DNA from: Spodoptera frugiperda
Taxonomy: Eukaryota > Arthropoda > Insecta > Lepidoptera > Noctuidae
Assembly: GCF_023101765.2 (NCBI RefSeq)
Contig: NC_064214.1
Span: 1-64,000, forward strand
Reading direction: 5' to 3'
DNA length: 64,000 bases
Notes under the pieces: model-generated
The model's database searches: none
Seen by the model: only the letters and a program-made list of their open reading frames with translations
What the model was told of the DNA's origin: nothing
Position numbers and translations under genes: made by a program
Part shown: in pieces, positions 1 through 12,400 of the stretch
How positions within the stretch are numbered: the first letter of the stretch is position 1
Layout: each line of letters opens with the position of its first letter

Positions 1-420
1 TATTAATAACTAGAGATACGCGAAATATTTGACCTCAGAGTTCATTGTTTATACTTTTTATGATGTTAAACGGTTTGTTTTAAGTATTGTAACAAAGTAA
101 ATAATTGTGTAAAGCGAATTGTTTTTTTTTTTAAGTACAAAATATACTCTCAATATTTTTTAGGGTTTCTTTAGGGTTACGAAAATTTGATTTTCGGTTC
201 GAGAATATTGTTAGTTTTCTATGTGTCATTTTTATTTGTATACTATAACAGTTAGCATTATAATTTTATTACGATTTTCGTGAGACATACTAATTAATTA
301 TTATGTTATCTAAAATTATAAGCCTCTTTTACGGTTACGTGTGTAAGCCAATAACATAATAATTAGTTAGCATCCTTTAAAAAAAAGTATAGATAAAACA
401 TTACTCATTATATTTTCTGT
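1..420. other. AT-rich flank, nothing recognised
   Basis: Long A/T runs and stop codons in all frames; no coding signal, RNA gene or structured repeat seen. Confidence 0.6.
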
Positions 421-920
421 TTTTTTTTACCCGACTGCGCCAGAAGGAGGGTTATGTTTTTCGAGTGTATGTATGTATGTATGTATGTATGTATGTATGT
501 ATAATTGTTTGGCACGCTCTGCAGCCCAAACGGCTTGATGGATTTTGACTTGAGAGGTGTCGTTAGATTCGTATTTACTGTGAGAGTGACACTGGGTATA
601 TCAAAATAATAAAAAAACAAAATGGCGGATTTTTGGCGCCAAATTCGAATATTTCTCACTCTCTAGCCTAAACGGCTTGATGGATTTTGACTTGAGAGGT
701 GTCGTGAGATTCGTATTTACTGTCAGAGTGACACTGGATATATGAAAATAAAAAAAAACAAAATGGTGGATTTTTGGCGCCAAATTCGAATATTTCTCAC
801 TCTCTAGCCTAAACGGCTTGATGGATTTTGACTTGAGAGGTGTCGTTGGATTCGTATTTACTGTGAGAGTGACACAGAATATATCAAAATAAAAAAAACA
901 TAAAACTAAAAAAAAAAAAA
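421..920. repeat. Microsatellite followed by three tandem copies of a ~142-bp unit
   Basis: A poly-T and the motif CCCGACTGCG at 430-439 lead into a (GTAT)n microsatellite at about 466-502. Then the phrase CGGCTTGATGGATTTTGACT recurs at 531, 673 and 814, giving units of 142 and 141 bases that include GGATTTTTGGCGCCAAATTC. The third unit decays into A-rich sequence. Short reading frames on the minus strand here are products of the repeat, not genes. Confidence 0.9.
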
Positions 921-1195
921 ATAAAAAAGGTAATTTAAAAAACTAAAAAACCCGACTGCGTTTCTTTATAATATTAAAATGAAAAAACCCTAAAACAAGA
1001 AAGTCATCGTAAAATTTAAGCAGTCGGGACCCATTCTAGAAAGCCAGCCGTATGTGCCCTCACAAAGTCTTTATATTAAGAATGGGTCCCGGTTGCTTAC
1101 ATTTTACGATGACTTACTTGTATTAGGGTTTTTTCATTTTAATATTATGAAGAAACGCAGTCGGGTTTTTTAGTTTTTTAAATTACCTTTTTTAT
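921..1195. repeat. Foldback (hairpin) element, ~117-bp inverted arms
   Basis: Left arm 921-1037 and right arm 1079-1195 are near-perfect reverse complements, with a ~41-base loop. Matching pairs include ATAAAAAAGG/CCTTTTTTAT at the ends, CCCGACTGCG (951) against CGCAGTCGGG (about 1156), and GGGACCCATTCT against AGAATGGGTCCC at the inner ends. CCCGACTGCG also starts the neighbouring tandem block at 430, so the whole 421-1195 stretch may be one composite mobile element. Confidence 0.92.
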
Positions 1196-1498
1196 TTACT
1201 ATCTACATTCACAGTATCATCAGCCAAGCCTTTTATATCTCTATGGAAACTTCGTAGCTCACATTATCTGCCAACCGCTCGACAATAGTACCTATAAAGA
1301 CATACTCATTAAAAATTAATTGTTACATGTAAAACATGGTGGGTTTTTGATAATCGCGTTAGTAAAATAAATAATAGATAATTCTATGTGGCCTTGCCGA
1401 GGTCATTATCGCTATGAAAGCCGAGATAAAGTATTATCGTAACATCACACGTTTTGCAGTGATCATTTTAAAATCGTACACGCCTTGAAGAAAAGTAG
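1196..1498. other. Unannotated AT-rich spacer
   Basis: No gene, RNA or clear repeat was recognised. Confidence 0.5.
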
Positions 1499-1556
1499 GA
1501 AAAAAGGATATCTAAGGCTCTAGTCTAGTAGGGAATAGAGCCCTAGATATCTTTTT
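1499..1556. repeat. Short imperfect hairpin beside a SINE tail
   Basis: AAAAAAGGATATCTAAGGCTCT pairs with AGAGCCCTAGATATCTTTTTT across a ~15-base loop. It abuts the poly-T end of the minus-strand SINE copy that follows. Confidence 0.7.
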
Positions 1557-1672
1557 TTTGACGGAGTAAAATCATCCTAAGTTTTCTCCCACCTTAAGAG
1601 GGAATGTCAGACTCTTACTGACTAAAACCACCACGTTTCTACTCCTGCTTCGACCCGGATCCCCAGTAACTT
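1550..1672 (-). mobile_element. SINE family A fragment, minus strand
   Basis: Reads as the reverse complement of the copies at 9250, 50393 and 56945: TCAGACTCTTACTGACTAAA and CTACTCCTGCTTCGA correspond to their TTTAGTCAGTAAGAGTCTGA and TCGAAAAGCAGGAGTAG. The poly-A tail appears as the T run at 1551-1558. The 5' part of the element is missing. Confidence 0.8.
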
Positions 1673-2569
1673 AAAACATCATCATCATCCTGTGACCAGG
1701 AAAATTATGAATGCACAGAATACAGCTAATACTCCTTTAGGGAGACACTTAAGTCAGCAGTCTTTTCGCTGATGATGATGATGAAGCTCAATACTAATTA
1801 GACTCTTTTGCCTATCTCTTCTATCTAGAGAGCTTTACATACGATGCTCGCAGTTTTTGTCCAAAATTGTTTACATTTAATCTCATGTTATCCAGTATGC
1901 CGCCAGAACCCACTATCGTCCCAAAATATTTGTATGTCTGTTTAAATGTTTTTTATCTCTGAATACTATTCCAAGAATTGCAGGGGTCATTGGTTTTGAT
2001 TTAACTTTTTCCTTTTATGTTAAACATATTTATATTATATAGTTGCAAGTGTTAATGACCTTCTCCAGAGGAAGAGGACTTTGACTAATAGACTGTTGAT
2101 GTGATGTGATATCTAAGCCAAGGAAAATCTTATAATGGTAGATAGAGTAGGAGTAGTCCTATTTTCAAATTGAAAAAAGCGTTTAAATTGTTTAAACAAG
2201 GAACTTCATGATCTCACATACAACAGATACGTTTGCAACTGGATCAACTTAAGTTGGACAGACATCAAATAGTAGGACAGACTATAATCTGTGACTGTAC
2301 ATTATTTAATTATGTCCTGTCACCTGTCATAATGTAACCTCTTTTTTTTCGCACTTGTTTTATAACATTCAACCTAGTCTCCTTATCTAAAGAGACGATT
2401 ATCTTATCACTTACCTAACAGAAAGTTGTATGAAAAGTACCTGTTCATGTTACTTTGTAAATAGTAAACATTAGATAATATGGCGCTGTGTTCATACAAT
2501 ATTATACCTACAGCCGTGAGTATTTAAGTAAGATGTATATAAAAAAAATGCATATGCATATTAAATCTT
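1673..2569. other. Spacer with short CAT/ATG microsatellites
   Basis: A small (CAT)n run near 1677-1690 and a (GAT)n run near 1770-1784 in opposite sense; otherwise nothing recognised. Confidence 0.5.
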
Positions 2570-2672
2570 TATTAAACTATCACTACATAAAATTTTATTC
2601 AAATCGGTTTAGCGGTTGGACCGTAAAAGCGTAACATACAAACAAGCAAACAGACAAACAAACAAGCAGTAG
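2570..2672. mobile_element. 3' tail of a LINE/RTE-like or related moth repeat
   Basis: ATTCAAATCGGTTTAGCGGT followed by GGACCGTAAAAGCGTAACATAC and a degenerate (CAAA)n tail resembles the 3' ends of widespread insect non-LTR elements ('aaaatcggttcagtagtt...cgtgaaagcgtaacaaac'). Family assignment is from memory. Confidence 0.5.
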
Positions 2673-3078
2673 TATGCAATCGAGGCGTGGAAGATAAAGA
2701 GGAAAGAATAACATTTTATTGGGCGTAAAAACCGGACATGTGATAAAATGTTTAACGCACAGATATCGAAGTCGAACTGGGCTATCAGCCTTCCAGATTT
2801 AAGAAATAGGTTTTCAGTACAATTCCCGGTTCAAACGGAAATGTGAACTTCCCGATTTCGGCGCTATTTGATCTGAAACTGCCAAAATATAAATTTATTT
2901 AAAATATTTTATGAGAAATCTTTTGTGAGAATATTCTGTGTTCACGATTGTGGATGCTAATATTACATTTTGCGAGGAAACAGTTTCCGTTAATCTCCAA
3001 TAGATATCACAACTTTGAGCTTCAACCACTGTGACTTTCTTACCTTACTCAGATGATTTCATACACTTACTTCAATTA
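2673..3078. other. Spacer, nothing recognised
   Basis: AT-rich; no coding or structural signal seen. Confidence 0.5.
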
Positions 3079-3216
3079 CTAACCGCCGTAATAAGAGTCA
3101 TTTAATATTTACATAACCCGATCCTTAGCAATTGTTTTCAATACAAAACCGTTAGGTACTAAGGAATACGTTAAGTAATCACTAAAATACTAAATGTCCC
3201 TGAGTGCGGTAGTAAT
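3079..3216 (-). mobile_element. MITE 1 copy a (near-palindromic element)
   Basis: On the minus strand it reads like the copies at 17698 and 43776: CTACCGCACTCAGGGACATT at one end, a core TTTTGTATTGAAAACAATTGC, and ATTAAATGACTCTTATTACG then GGCGGTTAG at the other. The two ends are imperfect inverted repeats of each other (~40 bp), the layout of a small non-autonomous DNA transposon. Confidence 0.8.
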
Positions 3217-6183
3217 ACTATTATAGACACTTGGAACAAGTTAGATTTCGGCTTTTAACCCAATATTGTACACATTATACTTAACTAACAAAAAACATAG
3301 ATGAAATTCACATAAAATGTTTCTACGAAATCACACAAAGGTCAATCTTAAACCTAATGAATAATAGGTAAGTAGACCAAAGACATGACAACTTCTTGCA
3401 TAAAATTACAACTTATTTCTCAAATCCATAGGCACAAAATCGCAAAGCATAAGAGCGAGACTGATTTAAGTAAAAATATGCCTAATCAGCAAAACAAATA
3501 GAAGTGTTTTTGCGGTGTGCACCTTACAACTGCTCTTTTACCAAACTCTGTGTACATATAGTTTGTATTAGTACTAATGTTCCACTTGGCCCCTTAACTT
3601 GGTAGCTTACACTGCATGATGACTCGACAAATAAAGTTTTCTACATACATTTCGTCCTGCCTGTGGTTCTGCTGTTAGCATTGACTTCTAGCCAAATACC
3701 CTACCATGTCATAAGAAAAATCTATTACAAAAGTCGGTTAAATATTGATTCAAATGGACCTGATTTTTTTTCACAAAAACACGCGATGGAAATAATCTTA
3801 ATTTTTTCTTAGTAACATGTAAAATCTTGCATTACACGGTCAACGTTTCAGAGTAAATTGATTTAAATATTTTTGTGGTTTTTAAACTAATTAGTTTTGT
3901 TTCAATTTAACTGGTAAAAGATTCGCTTCATTTATTTACATTATTACAATTTCCATGAACAAATTGAGGCCATTATCTAAGAAAAATTGCTTTTAAATTA
4001 ATTTTATCTTAAAGTTGAACGTGCGTAAGTTGGATTATTCTAGACAGTAGGTACATGTATGCTAGTTAGTAGTTACATTTGCAATCATATAAGGTTATCA
4101 TAAACGAGTAGAGGTTATGTTTCATTCACAACTTACATTCATTATCTTTGATAAGGTATTCTTGAATCACTTCTGTGGTGTTACAAAGGTGCATATTGCA
4201 CGTGAACTGTCAGGACGCATGGACGTTCAGGGCAAAGACGCAAGGTTAATTGATATCTACTTTATCTTAGTTATCAGCGCGTATACTTCCATTTGCTATC
4301 AGAGAGATTTTCAGTTAGGTATATAGGATTATTTTTTTTGTATGCTATGAGTTTTATAGATTTTACCAGTTGTTTCATAATTTGGCACAGTTATTAAAAT
4401 AGAAATTCAACACATTAAACGCCATGGGGGGTAAATATGGCGCTATACCGGCGCTAGCGGAGGATTTGCCTCCAACAGATTTTTATTGGCAGTCAAAGTA
4501 TTAATTGTAGCTAATTTCTTTTGGTTGGGGAAAACCTGGGGAATATGCAAACACATTATGACGCAAAACAGGAAACGTAAAACTAGATATCAAAAGAGAC
4601 TAAAGCACTAAAATTAATTAACCTCTCTTGTTCGGATTCCACACATATATTAATTTAAATGCTAACCACGTTGTAGAGGATAGTTTTAGAGAAAATTAAT
4701 GTTTATTACAGATTCCGTAGTTGCTAATGTGTTCGTGGATCGTAAACGTTATCAAGTTTAACGTCCAACGTGTTTACACCGATGTACAGGGGTTGTAAAC
4801 TATATACTGGATTTGTTGGAAGGTGTAAACTGTAAATATTATGCAAATGGCCACCAAAATCGTTCCCCGAATCGAGACATAATTATTGGCCGTAAAAACT
4901 ACGATCAATGAATCGATTTAAGTTATTCATTTGTTAACGAGAGTTAAAAAGTCAATTTTGGAAGACCAATGTCAAAGGAAAACATAATTCTGTTAAAAAC
5001 GCTCTCACATTATTTGGCCACAACACATATTTTACACATTTTCTACTAAAAACTCTTAAAGAGGACTTAAAGATATTATCCCACCCACCCTAACTTCTGC
5101 AATTCCGTCATTATTTTCAATTCAAACATTCTTTATTGACTTCTAAAGGTACTTTATTGAACCTTGAGCCTACACTCAAATACCAATTTAGTATTTAAAA
5201 ATAAGATAAAATCTGTTTAAAAGTTTTGGTACTATTTTCGAATGTTTATAACGTAAGTGTGCAATGCGAGGCATTCGAAATCTCCTACGCTGTAAATTGG
5301 CACTACATGTAATACGGGTGAAGAAAAACTGCTACACTCATGTGTGAGTAAAATGTACATACACACGATTACACATGAAGCTATACATAACCAGTTTATC
5401 ATGGTCTGGCCTTCTATGATCTTTCCGAAGATTTAAGAGTCAGTTTATACTGGTATTGTATAGCTTGAAGCCGTGTCTACGTAGGCACTATGCATTTAGT
5501 AGTTGCTACGTAAAATAACGTACAAGATTTGAGTAAAACGACTGTTTCACATTGAGATTTTCGTCGAAGATTTATTTAATAGTCTTTTAGGTTTCTTGTA
5601 ATAGTCATATACAGTGCAACAGTTGGCTATGTAGTTGAATACATATATTCTTTTTAATGCCTGTATCGATTCTGTTGCAAATTTACCGCAAATTACGTTT
5701 CGTTCGTACGAAGTTAGATGCAAAATGCGAACGATATAAATAGACTTGCTGAACATAAATTCAGTGGTCGTATTAGTATAGAAAAGCATTTCTAAAATTT
5801 ATTCATTAGTTAAACCAATTTAACACAGTAGAAATAAAATAAAAATTGTAGCAATGAAGCTTAGGATTTTATAAAAGACTCATGACTCTTCCCAAACCAC
5901 CAATTTATGAAAAGGCACTTTCCTGAAAACAATCAAGGCACAAAATCGTATAGCAAAAATGACAAAACCTAAGTAAATAACAGGTAAAAGATATAAATAA
6001 TTTCGCCCGCCCACGGTCTTTCAAATGGTGCCATGGACTCAGTTCAGTCTAAGTTCTGGGTTTCACGATTTTCTCTCGACAATCCAGGATAGATTTATGT
6101 ATCCTTGCCGCGTCCTACGCTATTCCATACTATGTTAATGGATGCATCTTATTCTACAAAATAAAAAACATAATTCTTATTTG
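3217..6183. other. Spacer, no gene recognised
   Basis: AT-rich; the longest reading frames (about 60-80 codons) have no recognisable domains and no splice or codon support. Confidence 0.5.
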
Positions 6184-6480
6184 ACTGTCTCGTTCGTCGA
6201 ATGGTCGCGAGTGCGACTGCCGAACAACAGACTGGGTCTCGGTTTCGGGTATTACTGGGCTTTTTTCGGATTTTCGTAAATTTCTCGGTAGTAGCACGGA
6301 GTCTGGAATTGTGTCCAGTATAATAATATGGCAATAGGTTCACCTCCTATTACAAGGGACTTATGTATAACACAAATGGTAAAAAGTGGGTGTACATTGT
6401 ATAGTGGCATAACGTGCCGTAATGTGCATCTCTGTCTACCCCTTCGGGGATAAAAGGCGTGACGTTGTGTTGTTGTATAA
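6184..6480 (+). mobile_element. tRNA-derived SINE (family B), copy 1
   Basis: The head AATGGTCGCGAGTGCGACTG resembles a tRNA A-box region, and GGTCTCGGTTTCG a decayed B box. The body (ATTACTGGGCTTTTTTCGG, GTCTGGAATTGTGTCCAGTA, CCTCCTATTACAAGGGACTT, CTACCCCTTCGGGGATAAAA) matches the copy at 41721 through its whole length. The family is frequent in moth genomes as far as I recall. A minus-strand frame of 64 codons inside it is not a gene. Confidence 0.88.
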
Positions 6481-9249
6481 TATTCTTATTTGTAAACTAT
6501 TTCTCGTTCAGTGATTGTTTTTTGTTTCGCTCTGATTTTATCGCAGATTGGTATCATCATCGTTAGGTATTACTATTTTCGTCTGATGTATTAATTAGTC
6601 TTAATTTATTGGGGCGAGTCCACTTTTATTGAGTTCTTAGAATTTTATACGAAACATTAACCCCTATCTACTCATTTGGATAGTCAGTAAGGCGCCAAGA
6701 ATTCAAACATTCAAATTAAATTACAAAGCATAATTTACATTTAAAATCTAGTAGTCTCTTGGGAATGTACGAATTTCTGGGTGGTACGTTTGTACAAAAT
6801 ACGTCAGTATAGTTAATAGTTAACTGTACATAAGGTCTAATATCCCATGAATTCAGACAGTACAATACGAAGATCTTCACTAATGTCACAATCCTCATTT
6901 AAAGACATCTCCAAAAAAGGACAAGGTTTCGTTTTAATCACTGTGGCTCTTTAATGTATCTATTACGAAGCATTTTGAAGGAATAACATCAAAGTGTAGG
7001 CGCTCAATTTAACTTTGATGGCTTCAAAATCATTAAAGACTTTCAATTAACCTATTACCATATTAATGTGTTCATTGAGCTTCGAATGGCCTATTCCAAA
7101 AGAGGTTGGTGCTTCTGTTATTAAATGTAAAAGAAGAAAGAGTAAACACCTACGTAGGACCTATGTTTGCGCCTATAAACGCACCCACGGTACTGTTTGA
7201 CACGATTATAGTCCACCCAACCCGATGGGATAGATATAGCCGTGAGTTTAATTAAGTTTCCGTAGGTATACTATAAAATTGTAATGAAAAAAAAGCTATA
7301 CAATATCTGAGGCCTTTTCATTCAAACTTGAATTGTACTATCGTAAAACCAAAAAGGTTTTATTTTGTTGCCTTCCAGTTAAATGTGAAACGTAAAATAA
7401 ATATGTGCATAGAGTTGAGTGGGCGATACAACACGCGATGTCTTCGAGTACAGAGTAACATAAGACAATACGGCTTGCAAGTGGGCACTTATTGCCTTTA
7501 CATTTGCATATAAATTGTAACGTAGTTTACTCAAAATGGGTTACTCTTAAAAATGAATCGCCCCATCGTCTGTAACAACTTTCAATAAGGAAAACTTAAT
7601 TATTTGTCATTTTGACGGAGCTACGCTACGATATTTACGAAAACAATGGCCATTGTAGTATACTATGTTTACTATTTGTTGTAAACATACGTCGTAATAC
7701 GTATAACTAATCTGTAGTAAAATAATGTAATGTATGACTAGTCTGACATAGAATAGGCCTACACTAAACAAAGTTATGTATTTACAATTTTGTTGCTAAT
7801 GTTGTAATCAATTTTACACATAATCCATTTATTCTCCGCCTTCACGCCAGACAGCGGTGTAAATCATGAATGTTCACCTGTTGTACTATGTATTACATTT
7901 ACGATGCTTGTGAATGGGACATACAAAGTAGTGTTGGCCAGTGTTGAAACGATAGTACTATTTCAATTCTCTTATTGTTCTCTAACGCCACCGTGAGAAT
8001 TTAAATGTCGATAAAATTGGCATTTTGTATCTGTTTAAATACAAACGTCTATAAATAAATAATGAATACGAACAGGTTCTTTTTAATTAACGAACATAAT
8101 TAGTATGTTAATTTTATGATAAAAAAAGTCTTTCGACAAAATTCTGACGTTGTTCTTTTTTTAAGAGTCTTCATTATGATCATATTATTATCATTCCAAG
8201 CATAAATTGTATCGGCGGTGTATCTTCGTATCTACATTTTTGGGTAATACCATACACTGGTATTTATGTAACCATCCAAATTCTAGACTAGCTATAACTT
8301 AGCAATTAAGGAAGTATCTAGCCGACATTTGTTATAAAGAAACTTAAGTAAAAGCTAAGCAGAATTGTAAACTCCTTTAAAAATGACACAAAAAATCCTC
8401 CACCACGATTCCGTTCACTCCATTGTTACAGTTTCGAAAAATATAAAAAAAGCAGGAACTTTCTACCAGGAAACCAAATCGAGGGGACAATTCGTGAGCC
8501 TTACCTCTTTTGTGAGCGATTGCATTATCGATAAAAGGAACTGAAACTGTATCGTCGCACGTCACTAGTGGTCGACCTTTCTGTTCATTCTGACAGGACG
8601 AGTTGTACAGGCAACGATCTCAGCTACATGCAAATCTTAAGCGGCTGACAATGTAATTAGCGCTTTATCGCGTGCCCGCTATCTGCCAGTAATGAGATAA
8701 TCATTTAGGTACGATGAAACTGTTATGATCGCAAAAATTAAGTTAAAAAAGTGAGGAATACATTAAAAATTAAGTATGTATCAGTGAGTTTTGAAGCAAA
8801 AATATTATGTTTATTGTTGTTTAATTTTACTTCGTTTAATTTTACGATAGCTAAGGAATAACCAAACAAATATCGTTCAATAACATATTATTTCAGTAGA
8901 CTACAAAATAATTTCCCAGGCTATCGACAATAAACTCCGCAAACAATTAGTTTAATAAACATAAAACAATATGAAACTGAAATAGTTAACACCTATTATA
9001 AATACTCGTTAGGTAGTTACGATTTATTCACAATGTTGTACATATATTAAACTCTGGTTTATGTAAAACACGTCTTTGTACCAAGTACTTATTCACACAC
9101 AATCCTCGTACGACAACGGTGCGACTGCGACCGACTTAATTTTGCCGGCCTATTAACATTCTTTCTAATAAAACCGGTATATGGGAATAGGTAAATAAAT
9201 ACCACATTTCTATTATGTCTGTAGATTGAATCACAACTTAATTCTAACA
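6481..9249. other. Spacer, no gene recognised
   Basis: AT-rich with scattered stops; no domain, RNA gene or clear repeat seen. Confidence 0.5.
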
Positions 9250-9411
9250 CTCGATCCGGAGCTGCGGATTACCTAGCGGGTTTACCGGGGCTCCGACTCG
9301 AAAAGCAGGAGTAGGAACGGGGTGATTTTTAGTCAGTAAAGAGCCTGACACTCCCTCTCACCTCGCCCAAGGCGATAGAAGTCATTGAATGATTTTCACC
9401 CTCAAAAAAGG
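9250..9411 (+). mobile_element. SINE family A, near full-length copy
   Basis: Begins about TCCGGAGCTGCGGATTACCT, then GGGTTTACCGGGGCTCCGAC, TCGAAAAGCAGGAGTAGGAA, CCTGACACTCCCTCTCACCT, and ends in an A run. Shared with 50393, 56945 and the minus-strand fragment at 1550. Confidence 0.88.
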
Positions 9412-12400
9412 ACCCTTTAAACGTGATAAACATTACCCAAAATTGTTTGGCAGACGGAACACCAAATAACTTTAAAGTCACAGTATTTCAAAGTTAAAAT
9501 CAAAATAATTTATTTCAATTAGACTAGGAAGGCGCTTTTTAACATCAAAGAAAATATTAAAAATGTGTCTGTCGGTCAGTCCTCTAGTGAAGCTATTTGC
9601 TCATAAAGATCCGTATATCTTCATATCACGTTCCACTAAACCGAATATCTTCGTACTAAGCTCGTCAGTATTAAATATAGTTTTTATTACAACAAGAACG
9701 AGAGCTTAAGCCCACATTTTCTGATTTAGATCACTTAACACGAAGCGCAAATTCTAACACAATGTTTGCGCTCGCTATAATTTATTTCACTCCTATTTTA
9801 CATTAGCTTAGAAAGGAATTCAAACATAAATAACTAAAATATTAATTTGTAACGATCAACTGTCACATAAATTAGTGTTTGTGAGCTAGACTAGTGATCT
9901 CTAAAATATTGCTTATTTCTATTATAGAAATATGCGCTTTATAAAATTAATTTCTATACAACTAATTTAATACAGTACCATAATTTTATTCATAAAATGC
10001 TATGTATCATGCCTTCAAATTCTTGTTACAAAACACCCAACAATTTATAAATGCACATTTGAATGCAAACCATAGATTACAAGAAAATTAGCTTCTAAAT
10101 AAAAAAATCCTATGATATGCAATTTGTAACCCAAATAAAGTAGATTTCTATCGGTAAAGGTGAATACAATAGGACATTACACGATAGGTATTCCGATAAA
10201 TCTCGGCCTACGCATTCGAAATGTGTTACATGCACGAACATGCGCATGCGATCCTAAATCGATGTTCTACGAAACTGACGGTTGTCAATGTAAACGATGC
10301 GGGGCAATGTCATCAAACGCCTGCACTACTCAAGTTTCATTCAGTCGACGAGATCATGTAAATACGAGTAAACATACAGATACATATACAGCATGCTCTA
10401 CAAATGTAAGGATCGTAACCGATATGCCAAAAATGCAGTCGCAATATTTCCTAAGTAAACCTCTTTAGATTTCACTTACCCATACACGGTACTTTTAATG
10501 AGATTTTTTTACTCAAACTTAACTGGCTTGTCGCAATCACTGTCCAACATTTATGGCGGTTGATTTACAATTTGCAACTTAATTATAATCGCGTTAAGAA
10601 GGTCAATGTGATGCTGATATTCAACCGGAGATTTATGGCGCCTTCAACACCGTGACGTTGCAAGACGGTGAGAGAAAAAATCGTATCGATCTAAAAATAC
10701 ACAGACAATCTATGATCTATTTTGATTCTGATTCCCATAGTTGAGGCTTACTTTTACAAACAATGCTTTTATGAATAATTCATGGTGTCTCGCAGACAAT
10801 GATAGTGTCAGTATTCACCTAGTGACGAACCTCCCCTTTGCTCCGTTGACTCACGGCCATCACACGTCGAATGTAGACCGACCACAAATCAATGTTGTAT
10901 TTTCTATTCAGAAAAACTGTTACTCTGCTCACAATAAAGAACCTACTTGTCGCTAACTTCTTTACTCAATTTTCTCTTTCTTGTATTTACTATCTATAAG
11001 CAACACGGGCTGTTCAGAAAATCCTATTGCCAAGTTAATGTTGACAGCACGCGGTTTGAATGGAGCCTTACTTTGATGGATGTCTTCTCCTAGTGATTGC
11101 TTGACCTGGACTATTGATAAAACGGTGACAAGTCTGACATGTGAATGGTTGACGAATATTTTTTGTGCTTTCAACATTGTCAATATTTTCATTCGAAGAC
11201 ATTGGTCTCCCACGATTGTTTGTTTATACGTTTCACACATTCAAATGTTTCATAAAAGAGAGGATTGCGGTTGCCATTAATGGTGTAATATGTGGCCGAC
11301 TCCGCGTATCTGTGTTTGATAAATTGGCACAAAACGTGATAATATAATCAGACGTCAGAGCTGTCACATTTAACAAAATGTACTTATTTGTTTAGTTACA
11401 TCTGGTGATGTAGTACTCGTACTAGGTTACGGTATCATATGTTAGACATTACGTACTTTCAATGTGATACAAAATCTGAAAAGGTGATTTAGGAATAATG
11501 AAGTAAAGATTAAGGCGAAAACAATGACCTCTGATATAAATAAAGATCACTTACCGACTTACTCATGTTTAACGTGATAGTCAATATTACGTATGATATA
11601 AGATTAATCTGTTAAACAGGATTTGTCAGGATAGTTAAATTTACAAAGCTGAGCCGCGGTTCAATAGGCGGCTGTGACGTAGGCTTTACGTACATGATTT
11701 TGTTTAAAGATAAGATAATAAAATATACCTACGTAAGAAAGTACTTGAAAAAACGACCTTACAAGTAACAGTAACACGTTGAGTGATTGAAATAATTGTG
11801 TATCATTATTAGTATTTGGCAGGATTTCAAATAATCTCGGGAGTAAATCGTAGATTCCCTCAATGATTCAAAGTCTATTTTGAAACAGATCATAAATAGG
11901 TGAAGTCTATTAGGAGGCTCATGAAATTGAGGACGATGAACTAAATGTGTGGTGAGAAAAAAACGATTGCCGTCAATCAAATATTGTCAACTTCACCCGT
12001 AGGCCTCTGTGCCGGGAATACTCAGAAATTACTTAATTTATTTTTTGTCGCTTCGCACAGACGCGACAAAAACTACTTACAATCAGTCAATAAAAGTAAA
12101 GTTTTCCATAAATATTTACTTTAGTTAGTTCATACATTTTGATCGGTCCCTCGTTATACGATGGATTTTTTTCTGAATGACAATCTTCTTACACTATTTC
12201 GCTATTCATGCAAGTTACTATAAACGTTTGCTATGAGACATTTTGAAGCGCCTCTCAAATATTTACGGATCGTTTAAAAAGAGTGATCATGAAATCTGGA
12301 GCCGACAGTCGCCATTTGTCCGCCTTCTTTACTAATGGCACCTGTCAGTGCGACGCCGCGCCTCGGAGACAATAGGCGACAGAAAAAATTAGTGGCTTCG

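Noticed and set aside
408..783. Two minus-strand frames with repeated LTVNTNLTTPLKSKSIKPF
   Set aside because: The repetition simply mirrors the 142-bp DNA tandem units; no gene structure.
6184..6260. Possible tRNA gene
   Set aside because: The tRNA-like head belongs to a SINE: decayed B box, no cloverleaf, and the same SINE body follows in the second copy.
10160..10468. 102-codon plus-strand frame with several cysteines
   Set aside because: Cysteine spacing fits no family I know, no ATG at the start and no splice context.
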